Of a stretch of 64,000 nt of DNA, positions 43,820 to 52,812 are shown piece after piece. Source of the stretch: Streptomyces sp. NBC_00249 (GTDB taxonomy: Bacteria; Actinomycetota; Actinomycetes; Streptomycetales; Streptomycetaceae); assembly GCF_026342355.1 (NCBI RefSeq), contig NZ_JAPEMV010000003.1, forward strand, positions 248,001-312,000. The letters are read 5' to 3'. Positions within the stretch are counted from its first letter, which is position 1, and each line of letters opens with the position of its first letter. Under the pieces are notes generated by a model, which made no database searches, was not told the DNA's origin, and was given only the letters and a program-made list of their open reading frames with translations. The position numbers and the translations under genes are program-made.

Positions 43820-44653
43820 ATGTGTCGATGGCTGGCCTACTCGGGGACCCCCATGTTGCTCGACACCATCCTGTACAAACCGGCCCATTCACTGATCGAC
43901 CAGAGTCTGCATTCCAACCTGGGTGTGGAGACCACGAATGGGGACGGCTTCGGTGTCGGCTGGTACACGGAGGACAACGACTCCCCGGCGCTCCTGCGGG
44001 ACGTCGGTCCCGCCTGGAACAACCGCAACCTGCGGGAGATGGCGGACCACGTCCGCTCCCCGCTGTTCTTCGCCCACATCCGGGCGTCGACCGGAACCGC
44101 CGTCCAGCAGTCGAACTGCCATCCGTTCCGGCACGGCCGCTGGATGTTCATGCACAACGGCGCCATCACGGGCTTCCACCTCATGCGCCGAGACCTCACC
44201 ATGCTGGTCGATCCCATGCTGTACGCCGACATCGGGGGGACGACGGACTCCGAGGTGATGTTCTACCTGGCCCTCACCTTCGGCCTGGACCAGGACCCGC
44301 CGACTGCCGTCGCCAAGATGGCGGGAGTGGTGGAGCGCGTCGGCCGCGACCACGGTGTGGAGTCCCCCCTCCAGATGACGCTCGCCATTACTGACGGCGA
44401 GCGCGTGTGGGCCTTCCGCTACTCCAGCGGGCACGCTTCCCGGTCGCTGTTCTACAGCAGTCGGGTGGACGCGCTGCGCAGGCTCCATCCCGACATCGCG
44501 TTCCTCCGGGACATCTCCGAGGAGACCCGCCTCATCGTGTCCGAGCCCCTGGGGGACCTGCCGGGTGCCTGGAACGAGGTGCCGGAAAGCAGCTACGGCG
44601 TTGTACAGCCCGGAGCGGACGAGCTGTATCCCTTCACGCCGGAACCGGCATGA
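43820..44653 (+). CDS. Class II glutamine amidotransferase (YafJ/EgtC-like)
   Basis: A 277-residue N-terminal-nucleophile amidohydrolase. It begins MCRWLAYSG, so Cys2 becomes the nucleophile after Met removal. NGDGFGVGWYTED, FFAHIRASTGTAVQQSNCHP and FMHNGAITGF are the other glutaminase motifs. No synthase domain is fused. EgtC hydrolyses the glutamyl group of an ergothioneine intermediate, but no other egt genes are near, so the substrate is open. Confidence 0.9.
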   Translation: MCRWLAYSGTPMLLDTILYKPAHSLIDQSLHSNLGVETTNGDGFGVGWYTEDNDSPALLRDVGPAWNNRNLREMADHVRSPLFFAHIRASTGTAVQQSNCHPFRHGRWMFMHNGAITGFHLMRRDLTMLVDPMLYADIGGTTDSEVMFYLALTFGLDQDPPTAVAKMAGVVERVGRDHGVESPLQMTLAITDGERVWAFRYSSGHASRSLFYSSRVDALRRLHPDIAFLRDISEETRLIVSEPLGDLPGAWNEVPESSYGVVQPGADELYPFTPEPA

Positions 44654-44751
44654 CGCGGCGACCGATGCGCACGGGCCGGTGATTCCCAAGTCCCAGGTAC
44701 CACCGGCGCTCTGGAAACCAGGCCCCCGCCCCAATCGACAGGAGACCGGCG

Positions 44752-45165
44752 ATGAATGGCGCGATGTTCGATCTAGCGGTGGACTACCCGCTGCTGGACA
44801 TGTTCTGGACCATGATGCTGTGCTTCTTCTGGGTGCTGTGGTTCATGCTGCTCTTCCGCGTCATCGGTGACATCTTCCGCGACGACGAGATGAACGGCTG
44901 GGGAAAGGCAGGATGGACCGTCTTCGTCATCCTGCTGCCTTACCTGGGCGTGATCGTGTACTTGATCGCACGCGGTCGGGGGATGGGCGAACGCGAGCTG
45001 AAGAGGGCTCAGCAGCATGAGCAGGCATTCCGTTCCTACGTGCGCGAGAGCGCCGGCCCCAGGAGTTACGCCGAGGACCTTTCCCGGCTTGCGGAGCTCA
45101 AGAACCGCGGAGACATCACGGCAGCCGAGTACGAGCAGGCCAAGACCGCGGTCCTCGCGTCCTGA
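44752..45165 (+). CDS. SHOCT-domain membrane protein with PLDc_N-like N-terminus
   Basis: A 137-residue protein with two transmembrane segments (about 16-38, and about 55-72, WTVFVILLPYLGVIVYLIA), typical of the PLDc_N module. A charged helical linker and a C-terminal SHOCT hairpin (about 108-135, RLAELKNRGDITAAEYEQAK) follow. Proteins of this build are frequent in stress regulons. AGGAG lies a few bases before the ATG. The decayed GH15 gene follows. Confidence 0.88.
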   Translation: MNGAMFDLAVDYPLLDMFWTMMLCFFWVLWFMLLFRVIGDIFRDDEMNGWGKAGWTVFVILLPYLGVIVYLIARGRGMGERELKRAQQHEQAFRSYVRESAGPRSYAEDLSRLAELKNRGDITAAEYEQAKTAVLAS

Positions 45166-45194
45166 GGGCCTGACCGGCCGTCGGAGGTACTCGT

Positions 45195-46105
45195 GTGGAA
45201 GAGGCAAGATCATGGACGCCTGCGCTGATCTCATCCGAGGGGGTGCTCAACTGGTTCTGCTCGCCGCGTTTCGATTCACCCGGTATCTTCGCGGGTCTGC
45301 TGGACCACGACCGCGGTGGATACTTCGCCATCACGGCGGACAAGCCGCCTGGCCTTGACGAGGAGGGGCTGGCACACGAGGCCGAGGTGGTCACTCGCCA
45401 GCCCTACCTGGCCGACACCGTCAGCCTCATCACCCGCTGGACGTGCGCCGTTTCGGGCACGGCTGGACCGGCCGCTGCAGCTACCGTGGCCGCTGGCAGC
45501 AGATGGTCGACCGCTCCGCCACCACCCTCAAGCTCCTCACGTACGCGCCAACCGGCGGGCCGGTCGCCGCTGCCACCATGGGCCTGCCCGAGCAAGAGGG
45601 CGGGGAGCGCAACTGGGACTACCGATACATCCGGGTGCGCGACGCCTCCCTTTCGGTACGCGCCATGCGCGACCTCGGCTTCACCGACGAGGCCGACGGC
45701 TTCCGTAGCTGGTTGCAGCAGCGGCTGCATGCCGGCGGAGCCCCCGATGGCGAACCCCTGCAGATCATGTACCGCGTCGACGGTGACCCGCACCTGACCG
45801 AAGAGATCCTCGACCACCTGGAAGGGTGGCGCGGCTCCGCTCCCATGCGTGCGGGCAACGGGCTGCCGACCAACTGCAGTTGGACATCTACGGGGAAGCC
45901 GTCTACACCCTCGTCCAGCAGTACGGCAGCTCCGTCCTGGACGCCTCCCTGCTGCTGATGCCCCTCGTCGGCTTCATCGCGCCCAAGGATCCGCGCTGGC
46001 TCTCCACTCTGGACGCCATGGATGCCGAACTCGTCTCCGACAGCCTCGTCTACCGCTACGACCCGGAGACCTCTCCCGACGGCCTGGAGGGCGATGAACT
46101 TTCGT
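45195..46105 (+). pseudogene. Decayed GH15 glucoamylase/trehalase-like gene
   Basis: Three frames carry consecutive GH15 pieces. 45195-45430 encodes EGVLNWFCSPRFDSPGIFAG and DHDRGGYFAI (N-terminal domain). 45440-45860 encodes RSATTLKLLTYAPTGGPVAA, GGERNWDYRYIRVRDASLS and QIMYRVDGDPHLTEE (start of the catalytic domain). 45870-46105 encodes DQLQLDIYGEAVYTLVQQYG and DSLVYRY in a shifted frame. Most of the N-terminal domain and everything after GLEGDE are gone. The intact family hydrolyses alpha-glucosides such as trehalose or maltodextrin. Confidence 0.88.
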
Positions 46106-46370
46106 GCTGGTCGTCTCCGCACCTCGGGGGGTGCGGAAGGGGTTGGCTCCCACGCGACGTCCTATCTGGCCTTGGCGGCGTTCTGCCTGCTGGCGACCTC
46201 CAGCCTGCTGGCCATGGAGCTGCACATGCGCGCCCGAGAAGGCCCAGCTCGCGTTGACCAACTTGCGCGCATGGCTCGAACGCCACAAGGACCCGGCGAT
46301 CGTGGTCACCTGCCTCGTCCTCGGACTGGCGATCCGGCTGCTCATGTCGTCGGACGGCGGCTGCGTGGCC
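46095..46370 (+). pseudogene. Remnant of a GAP-like small membrane protein
   Basis: YLALAAFCLLATSSLLAMEL in one frame and LRAWLERHKDPAIVVTCLVL in another look like the last helices of GAP/LysE-type membrane proteins. It is fused to the broken end of the GH15 remnant. The assignment is tentative. Confidence 0.4.
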
Positions 46371-46439
46371 GTAGAGGCGGACGAGTCCGGCCAGGCCGGC
46401 ACGCTGGTGGGGGCTGTCGTGGTGCGGGGTGGAGTGGGC

Positions 46440-46837
46440 CGGGGCGGTCGCGATCTGTCCAGGACAGGGCATGTGCGGCGTCGATGGAGGGTGCGTCCGT
46501 CTCACGTGCCCAGGTGTCGCGGCGGGGTTTGAGGGCCATGACCAACGGCAGGCCCGCCTCGTGCAGGGTGTGCCGGAACTCGTCGTGGTCAAGCCGGCGG
46601 GCCTTGACTTGCCCGAACTTCCGGGTGGACTCCGACAGGGAAACCGAAGCCGCTGCACCGCCGGTGCCGGGTGCAGACAGCAGGCTCCGCTCCGGCCAGT
46701 GCGGTGAGCGTCTTGTTTCGGTCACGCGGCAGCAGCAGACCCGTCAGGCACTCCCGAAATCCGCGCCGCTGTGCGGGTGGGCGGAAGAGATCATCGAACC
46801 GGGCAGCGTACGCCTCCGGTAGACGGACACGGTGCAC
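46440..46837 (-). pseudogene. IS701-family transposase remnant
   Basis: The 5' part encodes FDDLFRPPAQRRGFRECLTG and LLLPRDRNKTLTALAGAEP, the usual N-terminal pattern of IS701 transposases. A shifted frame gives SLSESTRKFGQVKARRL, then the distal HEAGLPLVMALKPRRDTWA. The central third with the first catalytic Asp residues and the C-terminus are missing. No inverted-repeat ends were found. Confidence 0.75.
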
Positions 46838-47014
46838 GCGCGGTCAGGTCGTGGCAGCACCACCAAGGATTCTCTCCGTACCGATACTGCCGACCCGACC
46901 CCACGCAAGCCGTCAGGGAGCGATCTAGCCCAGGCGGTCACACAATGAGAGCGGGGGCCCCTTTCGCGGCTGTGGCGGGAGGTCCGGTTCCGTGGTGTCT
47001 GGAGGTCGTAGGAC

Positions 47015-47383
47015 ATGGAATCAGGGCAGCCAGTGACGATCGAAGGGCAGGCTCCTCGAACCGATGTGTGCCATCCCGTCGAGGGCTTGAGCGGCCATCC
47101 CAGGTTGGTGGACCGCGCCGATCCCGCAGGACCGCCGAACCTCCCGGCGCCCGGCCCACAGGACGAACTCGAATCCATCCGGAGCATGGTGGCGCGCCTG
47201 AGGGCTGCCTACCCCTCGGTCGACGCAGTCGTCGTCGAGGCGACGGTCCGGGTCGCGTACGAGTCGTTCCGCCAGGCCAGGATCAGGGCCTACATACCGA
47301 TCCTGGTCGAACGCCGGTCCCGGAAGGCGCTCAGTGCCGCCTGCCGCACTGCTCCCGGTCAGGCCGGGGCCAGAGGCACCTGA
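47015..47383 (+). CDS. Three-helix-bundle dimerisation-domain protein
   Basis: A 122-residue protein. The first 50 residues are Pro/Asp-rich and probably unstructured. Residues 52-105 (SIRSMVARLRAAYPSVDAVV, YESFRQARIRAYIPILVERR) form the small helical bundle found in many short actinobacterial proteins. GGAGG 9 bases before ATG 47015 supports the start. The function is unknown; the domain probably mediates dimerisation. Confidence 0.7.
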   Translation: MESGQPVTIEGQAPRTDVCHPVEGLSGHPRLVDRADPAGPPNLPAPGPQDELESIRSMVARLRAAYPSVDAVVVEATVRVAYESFRQARIRAYIPILVERRSRKALSAACRTAPGQAGARGT

Positions 47384-47614
47384 TGCCTCGGCGGTCCGCG
47401 GAGATCGGACAGCACATCAACAGCAAGCTGCTCTCCCGGGTGCAGGCTGTGCCCGAGATCCGTGCGGTCTCTTCCTACCGGCGCGAGTGGTTGCCCAAGC
47501 ACCTGGTCGCCGGAGTCGTCCTGACCACGGCCAGTGCCCAGATCCAACCACCGCCACGTCGGGGTACGGGCGGTCACCCTCCGTGGCATGTCCGTCGTGG
47601 ACGCCTGATCGGCT
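47383..47614 (+). pseudogene. SulP-type anion permease remnant
   Basis: The frame beginning at ATG 47383 (overlapping the preceding stop as TGATG) reads AVSSYRREWLPKHLVAGVVL, the typical N-terminus of SulP permeases. All transmembrane helices after it are lost. A shifted frame near 47555-47614 gives VRAVTLRGMSVVDA, like the end strand of a STAS domain. Confidence 0.5.
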
Positions 47615-48105
47615 GCCCGGGATGCAAGGACGGTTCTCCGGGCGTACGACCATGCGCTGGGCCGCAACTCCTGCCAACCCAGTCCAGCTCCTTGCGGCCG
47701 CCGCTCATTGAGCCGACCGCGCCGGGTGGGCGCGGTCGGAGCACGGTTCTCGCAGGGCAGGGCTGGCAAAGCCCGCTCGCCCAAGGATGGAGCAGCCAGC
47801 GAGGCGAGCAGGGGGCCGAGGGTGATCACGGGAACGGCGAACACCAGGATCTGGGCTCTCGCGCTGGCCGGCACCGGGCTGCGGGCCACCTCCGTGGGTG
47901 GCCCGAGGTTTCCGGACAGGGAGCCAATGGGGCTGCCCTGCCGTGTGAAGTCACCGGCTGACACCTCGGCTGGGGGCGACCACGAGGCCGGTCGCCACGA
48001 CCGTCCGCACCAGACCGGGCAGCAGGCAGTGGGGCACGTGACCCTTCCCGTCTCACGGAGGTCGGGGAGCCGAAGCCGTGCGACCGGGCGCACGGCCCCG
48101 ATCGG
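47615..48105. other. Degenerate non-coding region
   Basis: About 490 bases without an intact gene. A leftward frame near 47800-47960 has a short hydrophobic stretch (ILVFAVPVITLGPLLAS) that may be a membrane-protein scrap; nothing else is recognisable. Confidence 0.5.
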
Positions 48106-48558
48106 TTAGGCGGTGGATCGCGAGCGGCTGCCGTTAGAGCACAGGGCCCAGATCACGAAGATGGCGATGGCGATCGAGATGATGGCCCACACCGGTGTGT
48201 AGGGCAGCCACATGAAGTTCACGATGATGCTGAACCCTGCCACTGCCACGCCGAGGGCCCGCGCCCACATGGCGGCGCCCGTGAGGAGTCCGATGCCCAC
48301 GGCGATGAGGATGACGCCGAGGATCAGATGGATCCAGCCCCAGGTAGTCACGTCGAACTCGAAGACGTATTTGCCCAGGCGCGCGTACACGTCGTCCTCA
48401 GCGATGCCGGCGATGCCCTTGATCACGCCGAGGACGCCGTCCACCAGGAGCAGGACACCGGCGAACATGGTTCCCCCCGCTGCCCAGCCGTAGCGGTCGT
48501 CGTGCGCCCTGTTGTCGCGGGGCGCACCGGCAGGAGGGGTGGGGGATGTCTGTGTCAC
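48106..48558 (-). CDS. DUF7144-like four-TM membrane protein
   Basis: A 150-residue protein with four helices (about 26-48, 70-90, 95-112, 118-140) and a polar N-terminus. WAAGGTMFAGVLLLVDGVLG, TTWGWIHLILGVI and WARALGVAVAGFSIIVNFMW are the family pattern common in Streptomyces. The function is unknown. GGGAGC is the probable ribosome site. It is divergent from the amphi-Trp gene. Confidence 0.85.
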   Translation of the reverse strand: MTQTSPTPPAGAPRDNRAHDDRYGWAAGGTMFAGVLLLVDGVLGVIKGIAGIAEDDVYARLGKYVFEFDVTTWGWIHLILGVILIAVGIGLLTGAAMWARALGVAVAGFSIIVNFMWLPYTPVWAIISIAIAIFVIWALCSNGSRSRSTA

Positions 48559-48790
48559 GAGGAGCTCCCTTCGTCAGCCCGAGCGGTGCAGTCGGGCTGT
48601 GTGGCCCAGCGTCCCCCTGGGCCCGGCGGGCAGACACCCGGGCGCGTCCATTCGGGTGAATTGCGTCCGGCTGTGCGCGGGGGAGGTCACCCGACAGCAC
48701 GGCCGGCCGCGCGGGATCACGGCGCGGCGGGGAGCATGGTTTGTATCTGGTCCGTTTGGTCAGATGCGTTCCAATGCCCTGGAGAAACCC

Positions 48791-49156
48791 ATGACGGACC
48801 TCAAGTTCGAGCAGAAGGGCTCGTTGTCGCGCGTCGAGGCCGCCGACCAGCTCGCGGCGCTCGCCCAGGCACTCCGAGAGGGTGGGAAGACGGAGGTGCA
48901 GCTTGGTTCGGGCGTGCTCAGCCTGCGCGTCCCCGACGAGCTCCACAGCGAAGTGGAGATCGAGGTGGACGGCGACGAGATCGAGCTGGAGATCGAGCTG
49001 AAGTGGACCACCGGCCGACGCCGCACGGTTGCCCGCCCCGCGCGAAGGGCCGCGGAGGAACCGGAACCGGCTGCCAAAGCCCCGGCGCGCCCCGCGCGGA
49101 CCAGGAAGGCCACGACGGCGGCCAAGCCGCGGCGTTCTGCCGCGAGTCGCGCATGA
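48791..49156 (+). CDS. Amphi-Trp domain protein
   Basis: A 121-residue protein. Residues 1-80 form the amphi-Trp domain (MTDLKFEQKGSLSRVEAADQ, LALAQALREG, ELEIELKWT); an Ala/Pro/Lys-rich basic tail (about 84-121) could bind DNA or be disordered. Such proteins lie near gas-vesicle or stress genes, but their role is not known. It starts a rightward run (amphi-Trp, DUF6325, SHOCT, lipid kinase) with gaps of 30, 71 and 40 bases, so one operon is likely. Confidence 0.85.
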   Translation: MTDLKFEQKGSLSRVEAADQLAALAQALREGGKTEVQLGSGVLSLRVPDELHSEVEIEVDGDEIELEIELKWTTGRRRTVARPARRAAEEPEPAAKAPARPARTRKATTAAKPRRSAASRA

Positions 49157-49186
49157 GTGACGGATTCGCACCACGGGAGGACTGAC

Positions 49187-49639
49187 GTGACCAGAGACAA
49201 CGGGCTCGAAGAGACGGGTCCCATCGACTACCTCGTCGTGGAATTCCCGGGCAGCCGCCTGACCGGTGAAGGGATGCCGCTGCTCGTCGATCTTGTGGAC
49301 CGCGGCATCATCCGCATCCTCGACCTGACCTTCCTGACCAAGCAGGAAGACGGGTCGGTGCGGGGTCTAGCCCTCGCGGACGTGACGGGAGACGGCAACC
49401 TCGACCTCACCTTCTTCGAAGGAGTCTCCTCGGGTCTGCTCGGCGAGGACGACCTCGCCGAAGCCGGCTCGCTGCTCGCGCCGGGGGATTCCGCGGCCGT
49501 CCTCCTCTACGAGAACTTGTGGGCGGCGCCCTTGGCCGCTGCCCTGCGCCGTGCCGACGCGCGGATGGTCGCGAGCGGCCGGGTGCCGACGCAGGACCTG
49601 ATCGAGGTGCTGGACGCGCTCGATGACGCCGCGGCCTGA
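49187..49639 (+). CDS. DUF6325-like protein
   Basis: A 150-residue acidic soluble protein. GPIDYLVVEFPGSRLTGEGM opens it, DLVDRGIIRILDLTFLTKQ and LLYENLWAAPLAAALRRADA are the conserved middle, and an amphipathic helical end follows. The family is found in actinobacterial stress loci; no biochemical role is known to me. GGGAGG at 49175-49180 precedes the GTG start. Confidence 0.8.
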   Translation: MTRDNGLEETGPIDYLVVEFPGSRLTGEGMPLLVDLVDRGIIRILDLTFLTKQEDGSVRGLALADVTGDGNLDLTFFEGVSSGLLGEDDLAEAGSLLAPGDSAAVLLYENLWAAPLAAALRRADARMVASGRVPTQDLIEVLDALDDAAA

Positions 49640-49710
49640 AAGGCACCACGGCAAACATCGCAGGGAAGCACACACCACGAAGAGAAGCACCGAAACTGAG
49701 GCAGGAAACC

Positions 49711-50001
49711 ATGCCCGGACTACTGCGCGGCGTCGTGCGAACCGCCGCCATCGCAGGGACGGCCACGGCCGTCTCGAATCGTGTCTCACGCCGTCAGGCC
49801 GGCCGCTGGGCCCAGCAGAACGACGCTGCGGCGGCGGCCCCGCCGCAGGCACAGCCGGAGCCGACCGCCCCGGCGGCCTCCGCCGCGCCCAGCATGGACG
49901 ACAAGATCGCCCAGCTGAAGGAGCTTGCAGCCCTCAAGGAGCAGGGCGTGCTCACCGAAGCGGAGCTGGCGGTGCAGAAGGACCGCATCCTCAACTCCTG
50001 A
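49711..50001 (+). CDS. Small SHOCT-domain protein
   Basis: A 96-residue protein: a basic N-terminus with a short hydrophobic stretch (about 5-20), an Ala/Pro/Gln-rich linker (about 38-60) and a C-terminal SHOCT hairpin (MDDKIAQLKELAALKEQGVL, then TEAELAVQKDRIL). It is probably an oligomerising accessory factor. It lies between the DUF6325 and lipid-kinase genes in the same run. Confidence 0.85.
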   Translation: MPGLLRGVVRTAAIAGTATAVSNRVSRRQAGRWAQQNDAAAAAPPQAQPEPTAPAASAAPSMDDKIAQLKELAALKEQGVLTEAELAVQKDRILNS

Positions 50002-50041
50002 AAGTCCGGCTACGACCTGTGGCGAAGCGGAGGCCAACCAC

Positions 50042-51352
50042 GTGAGCACGCATGCCAAGGCGCGTGTGGCATTGCTGTCCGGCGCGGCGGCGCTGATCGT
50101 CATGCTGGTGTTCGCCGGCTTCCGCAGCGTCGTCCTGGTGGTCGTGGGGCTGGCCGGAGTGGCCGTGACGGCTGCCGCCGTGTGGATGGTACTGGCCCAT
50201 CGCGGCCCCGTCAGGTGGCTGGCGGCGCTGCTGTGCGTGGCGGTACCCGCGGCCGTGATCGTCTGGTATGCGCGCGTCGGACTGCTCTGGGTGGTGCTCT
50301 GCACGCTGCTCCTGTGGGCCCTGGCAGTGGCGACGGGGCGATCCGCGCTCGCCGAGGAGGGCCGGACCCGGATGCCCGAGCATCCGGTCGTGCCGCCGAA
50401 GCGGCCGTTCATCATCATGAATCCGCGCTCCGGCGGCGGGAAGGTCGGAGCCTTCCGCCTGCAGGAGAAGGCCGAGGCGCTGGGCGCCGAGGTCGTGCTC
50501 CTGGACCCCGACCACCCCCAGGACGTAGCCGAGCTCGCCCGCCGGGCGGTGGACCGGGGCGCCGACCTCGTGGGCGTGGCGGGCGGCGACGGCACCCAGG
50601 CACTGGTCGCGGGCGTGGCGGTGGAGCGGGACGTACCGTTCCTGGTCGTCAGTGCGGGCACCCGCAATCACTTCGCCCTGGACCTCGGACTGGACCGGGG
50701 AGACCCGGCGGCTTGCCTGGACGCACTGACCGACGGGGTGGAGGTGCGGGTGGACCTCGGCCGGATCGAGGGGCGTCCCTTCGTGAACAACGCGTCCTTC
50801 GGCGCGTACGCCGAAGTGGTCCAGAGCCCGGCATACCGCGACGACAAGATCCGTACGATCCTGGCGCTGCTGCCCGACCTACTGGCGCGCCGCGGCGGCC
50901 CGAGACTGAGCGTGAGCGCCGACGGCACGACCGTCAAGGAGCCGCAGGCCGTGCTGGTGAGCAACAATCCCTACGGCCGCGGTGACCCGGCGGGACTGGG
51001 GCGGCGGATCCGGCTGGACACCGGAACCCTCGGCGTCCTGAGCGTGAAGGTGAACAACGCCGCTCAGGCGGCTGGCATCCTGCGCCATGAGGGCTCCGGC
51101 GGCTTGACGTCGCTGACGGCCCGGGAGGTCGTCGTCGACTCGGATGGTCCGCTCGTGCGGGTCGGAGTGGACGGCGAGTCGGTGACCATGCCCGCACCGG
51201 TGCACTGCCGCGTGGAACCGGGTGTCCTGCGGGTCCTGGTACCCCGGCACCGGCCCGGCGTCGGGGCCGGGGTGCCGATGAACTGGGCCGGGGTGCGCAG
51301 GCTGGCGCTGACGATGGGCAGGGCGGCCGTCCCGGGTGTTGAGCGCCGCTGA
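50042..51352 (+). CDS. Diacylglycerol kinase-family protein with membrane anchor
   Basis: A 436-residue enzyme. The N-terminal 95 residues carry four hydrophobic helices (about 8-25, 27-46, 50-72, 76-94). A lipid/diacylglycerol kinase catalytic domain follows: IIMNPRSGGGK, DLVGVAGGDGTQALVAGVA (nucleotide loop), VSAGTRNHFALDLGL and VNNASFGAYAE. It would phosphorylate a lipid alcohol at the membrane. GTG 50042 follows GCGGAGG. It ends directly at the right island repeat. Confidence 0.9.
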   Translation: MSTHAKARVALLSGAAALIVMLVFAGFRSVVLVVVGLAGVAVTAAAVWMVLAHRGPVRWLAALLCVAVPAAVIVWYARVGLLWVVLCTLLLWALAVATGRSALAEEGRTRMPEHPVVPPKRPFIIMNPRSGGGKVGAFRLQEKAEALGAEVVLLDPDHPQDVAELARRAVDRGADLVGVAGGDGTQALVAGVAVERDVPFLVVSAGTRNHFALDLGLDRGDPAACLDALTDGVEVRVDLGRIEGRPFVNNASFGAYAEVVQSPAYRDDKIRTILALLPDLLARRGGPRLSVSADGTTVKEPQAVLVSNNPYGRGDPAGLGRRIRLDTGTLGVLSVKVNNAAQAAGILRHEGSGGLTSLTAREVVVDSDGPLVRVGVDGESVTMPAPVHCRVEPGVLRVLVPRHRPGVGAGVPMNWAGVRRLALTMGRAAVPGVERR

Positions 51353-51366
51353 GGATGGCTCTGACC

Positions 51367-51410
51367 GCACCACTTCCAGGGGTCTGCGGGGACGTCGGGT
51401 GTGGCCACAA
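51367..51410 (+). repeat. Right copy of the perfect 44-bp direct repeat (island boundary)
   Basis: Identical to 30326-30369. Similarity to the MHS promoter region resumes after it to about 51465, with roughly one difference in six bases by eye. The 120 bases between the lipid kinase and the metalloprotease genes consist almost only of this copy. Confidence 0.85.
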
Positions 51411-51472
51411 TCAACCCCACTCAGCAGTGCCCGACCACCACAGGGCCCGCGCCGATCCCCTCAGACCCGTCC

Positions 51473-52684
51473 TCACTTGGTTGCCTTCAGCGCGTTCACG
51501 TCCTTGGCCAGTGCCGTCACCTTGGCACTCAGTTCCCCGATTTGCCTGGTCAGGGCTGCCAGGCCGTCCTGCCGGCCCAAGCCGCCGTTCCCGTTGGCCG
51601 CGCGGCTCCGCGCTCGGGCGGCCCCGGTCGGGACGCCCTTGATGGAGATTTCCACCTCCTGCCACGCCGCCAGCACGGCCGATTGTTCGGCGCTGCCGAC
51701 GCCGAACAGTTCCCCGGCCTTCTGGAAGGTGGTGTGGGCGAAATCCTGGAACTGGGCCTCGGCTCCGGACACTTTGAGCGATTCGTACCAGATGGGCCCA
51801 GCAGCCTCCCATGCGAATCCGCCGATGCCTACGGCTGTCAGGAAGAACGCCTTGTTCGGAATGCCGGAGTTGATGTGCACGCCGCCGTTGTCCCCTTCCT
51901 CGGTGTCGGGGAGGTGGATGAATTTGCTCATACGGTCGGGCTGGGGGTCCCTTCCGAACAGCGGATTGTTGTACGCGTGCCCCGGGGCCTTCATCGATCG
52001 CAGGGCGTCGGCATCGATTCCGGGTGTCCACACGTCGGCGCCGATCAGCCAGTCCGCCTCGTCGGCCGCCTGCTTCAGCGACCACTGCTTGACCAGCGAC
52101 CCGAAGACGTCCGAAACCGACTCGTTCAGGGCACCCGACTGGTTGTGGTACTCGAATCCAGCGGTGTGCTCCGTGACTCCGTGCGCCAGCTCGTGGGCGA
52201 TCACGTCGAGGGATCCGGTGAGGTTGCCGAGCACCTTTCCGTCCCCGTCGCCGAAGACCATTTGCCGCCCGTCCCAGAACGCGTTGTTGAACTTCACGCC
52301 GAAGTGAACGAACCCTTCCAGGCGCATCCCCCGGCCGTCGATCGAATCACGCTGGAACACCTCCTTGAAGAAATCGCGCGTCAGACCGAGTCCGTCGAAT
52401 GCCCGGTTGGTTGACTCGTCCACGGACTCCGGTCCGTCTTCCGACCTGGCCAGGACGGCGGTCGGGAGGAAGCTCTTCTCCTCGCAGTCGAAGACGGTGC
52501 GCCGGCCGTTACCGGGGGCGGACGCGCCGGCGAAGGACGCCCGGACCTCTCGCTGACCCCGCAGGCGAGCAGTGGTCAACATGGTGTCCAGGGCGGCCTG
52601 GCGCACCTCGCTCTGTTCGCTTTCCAGGAGTCTCCTGAGGAGGTACGGGGGGATGATGCAGTTGAGTCGCGAGGTCCTGCTCAT
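51473..52684 (-). CDS. Protealysin-like M4 metalloprotease
   Basis: A 403-residue zinc protease without a signal peptide. The N-terminal IIPPYLLRRL and a short precursor of about 55 residues replace the long thermolysin prosequence, as in intracellular protealysins. Zinc ligands and catalytic residues are H164, E165, H168 in HELAH and E188 in NESVSD; HINSGIPNKAFF is the substrate-cleft motif. A coiled-coil tail (about 365-403) is unusual. No emfourin-like inhibitor gene is adjacent. GAGGTG precedes ATG 52684. It is the last gene of the leftward conflict-like cluster. Confidence 0.9.
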   Translation of the reverse strand: MSRTSRLNCIIPPYLLRRLLESEQSEVRQAALDTMLTTARLRGQREVRASFAGASAPGNGRRTVFDCEEKSFLPTAVLARSEDGPESVDESTNRAFDGLGLTRDFFKEVFQRDSIDGRGMRLEGFVHFGVKFNNAFWDGRQMVFGDGDGKVLGNLTGSLDVIAHELAHGVTEHTAGFEYHNQSGALNESVSDVFGSLVKQWSLKQAADEADWLIGADVWTPGIDADALRSMKAPGHAYNNPLFGRDPQPDRMSKFIHLPDTEEGDNGGVHINSGIPNKAFFLTAVGIGGFAWEAAGPIWYESLKVSGAEAQFQDFAHTTFQKAGELFGVGSAEQSAVLAAWQEVEISIKGVPTGAARARSRAANGNGGLGRQDGLAALTRQIGELSAKVTALAKDVNALKATK

Positions 52685-52812
52685 AGGGCACCTCATGAAT
52701 GAGAAGGTGGACGGTTTGGCCATTCATCAACGCGCGGAAAGTGTGCGACGTCCCCCAGGCGGTCCGTTCCGTCCGGGGAGCGACCGTGTGCGCGCTCAAC
52801 TGCGGAGCCTCC

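Noticed and set aside
30326-51410. Integrative element with integrase or a prophage
   Set aside because: No integrase, excisionase, replication, transfer or phage structural gene is present between the repeats, and no tRNA lies at either end.
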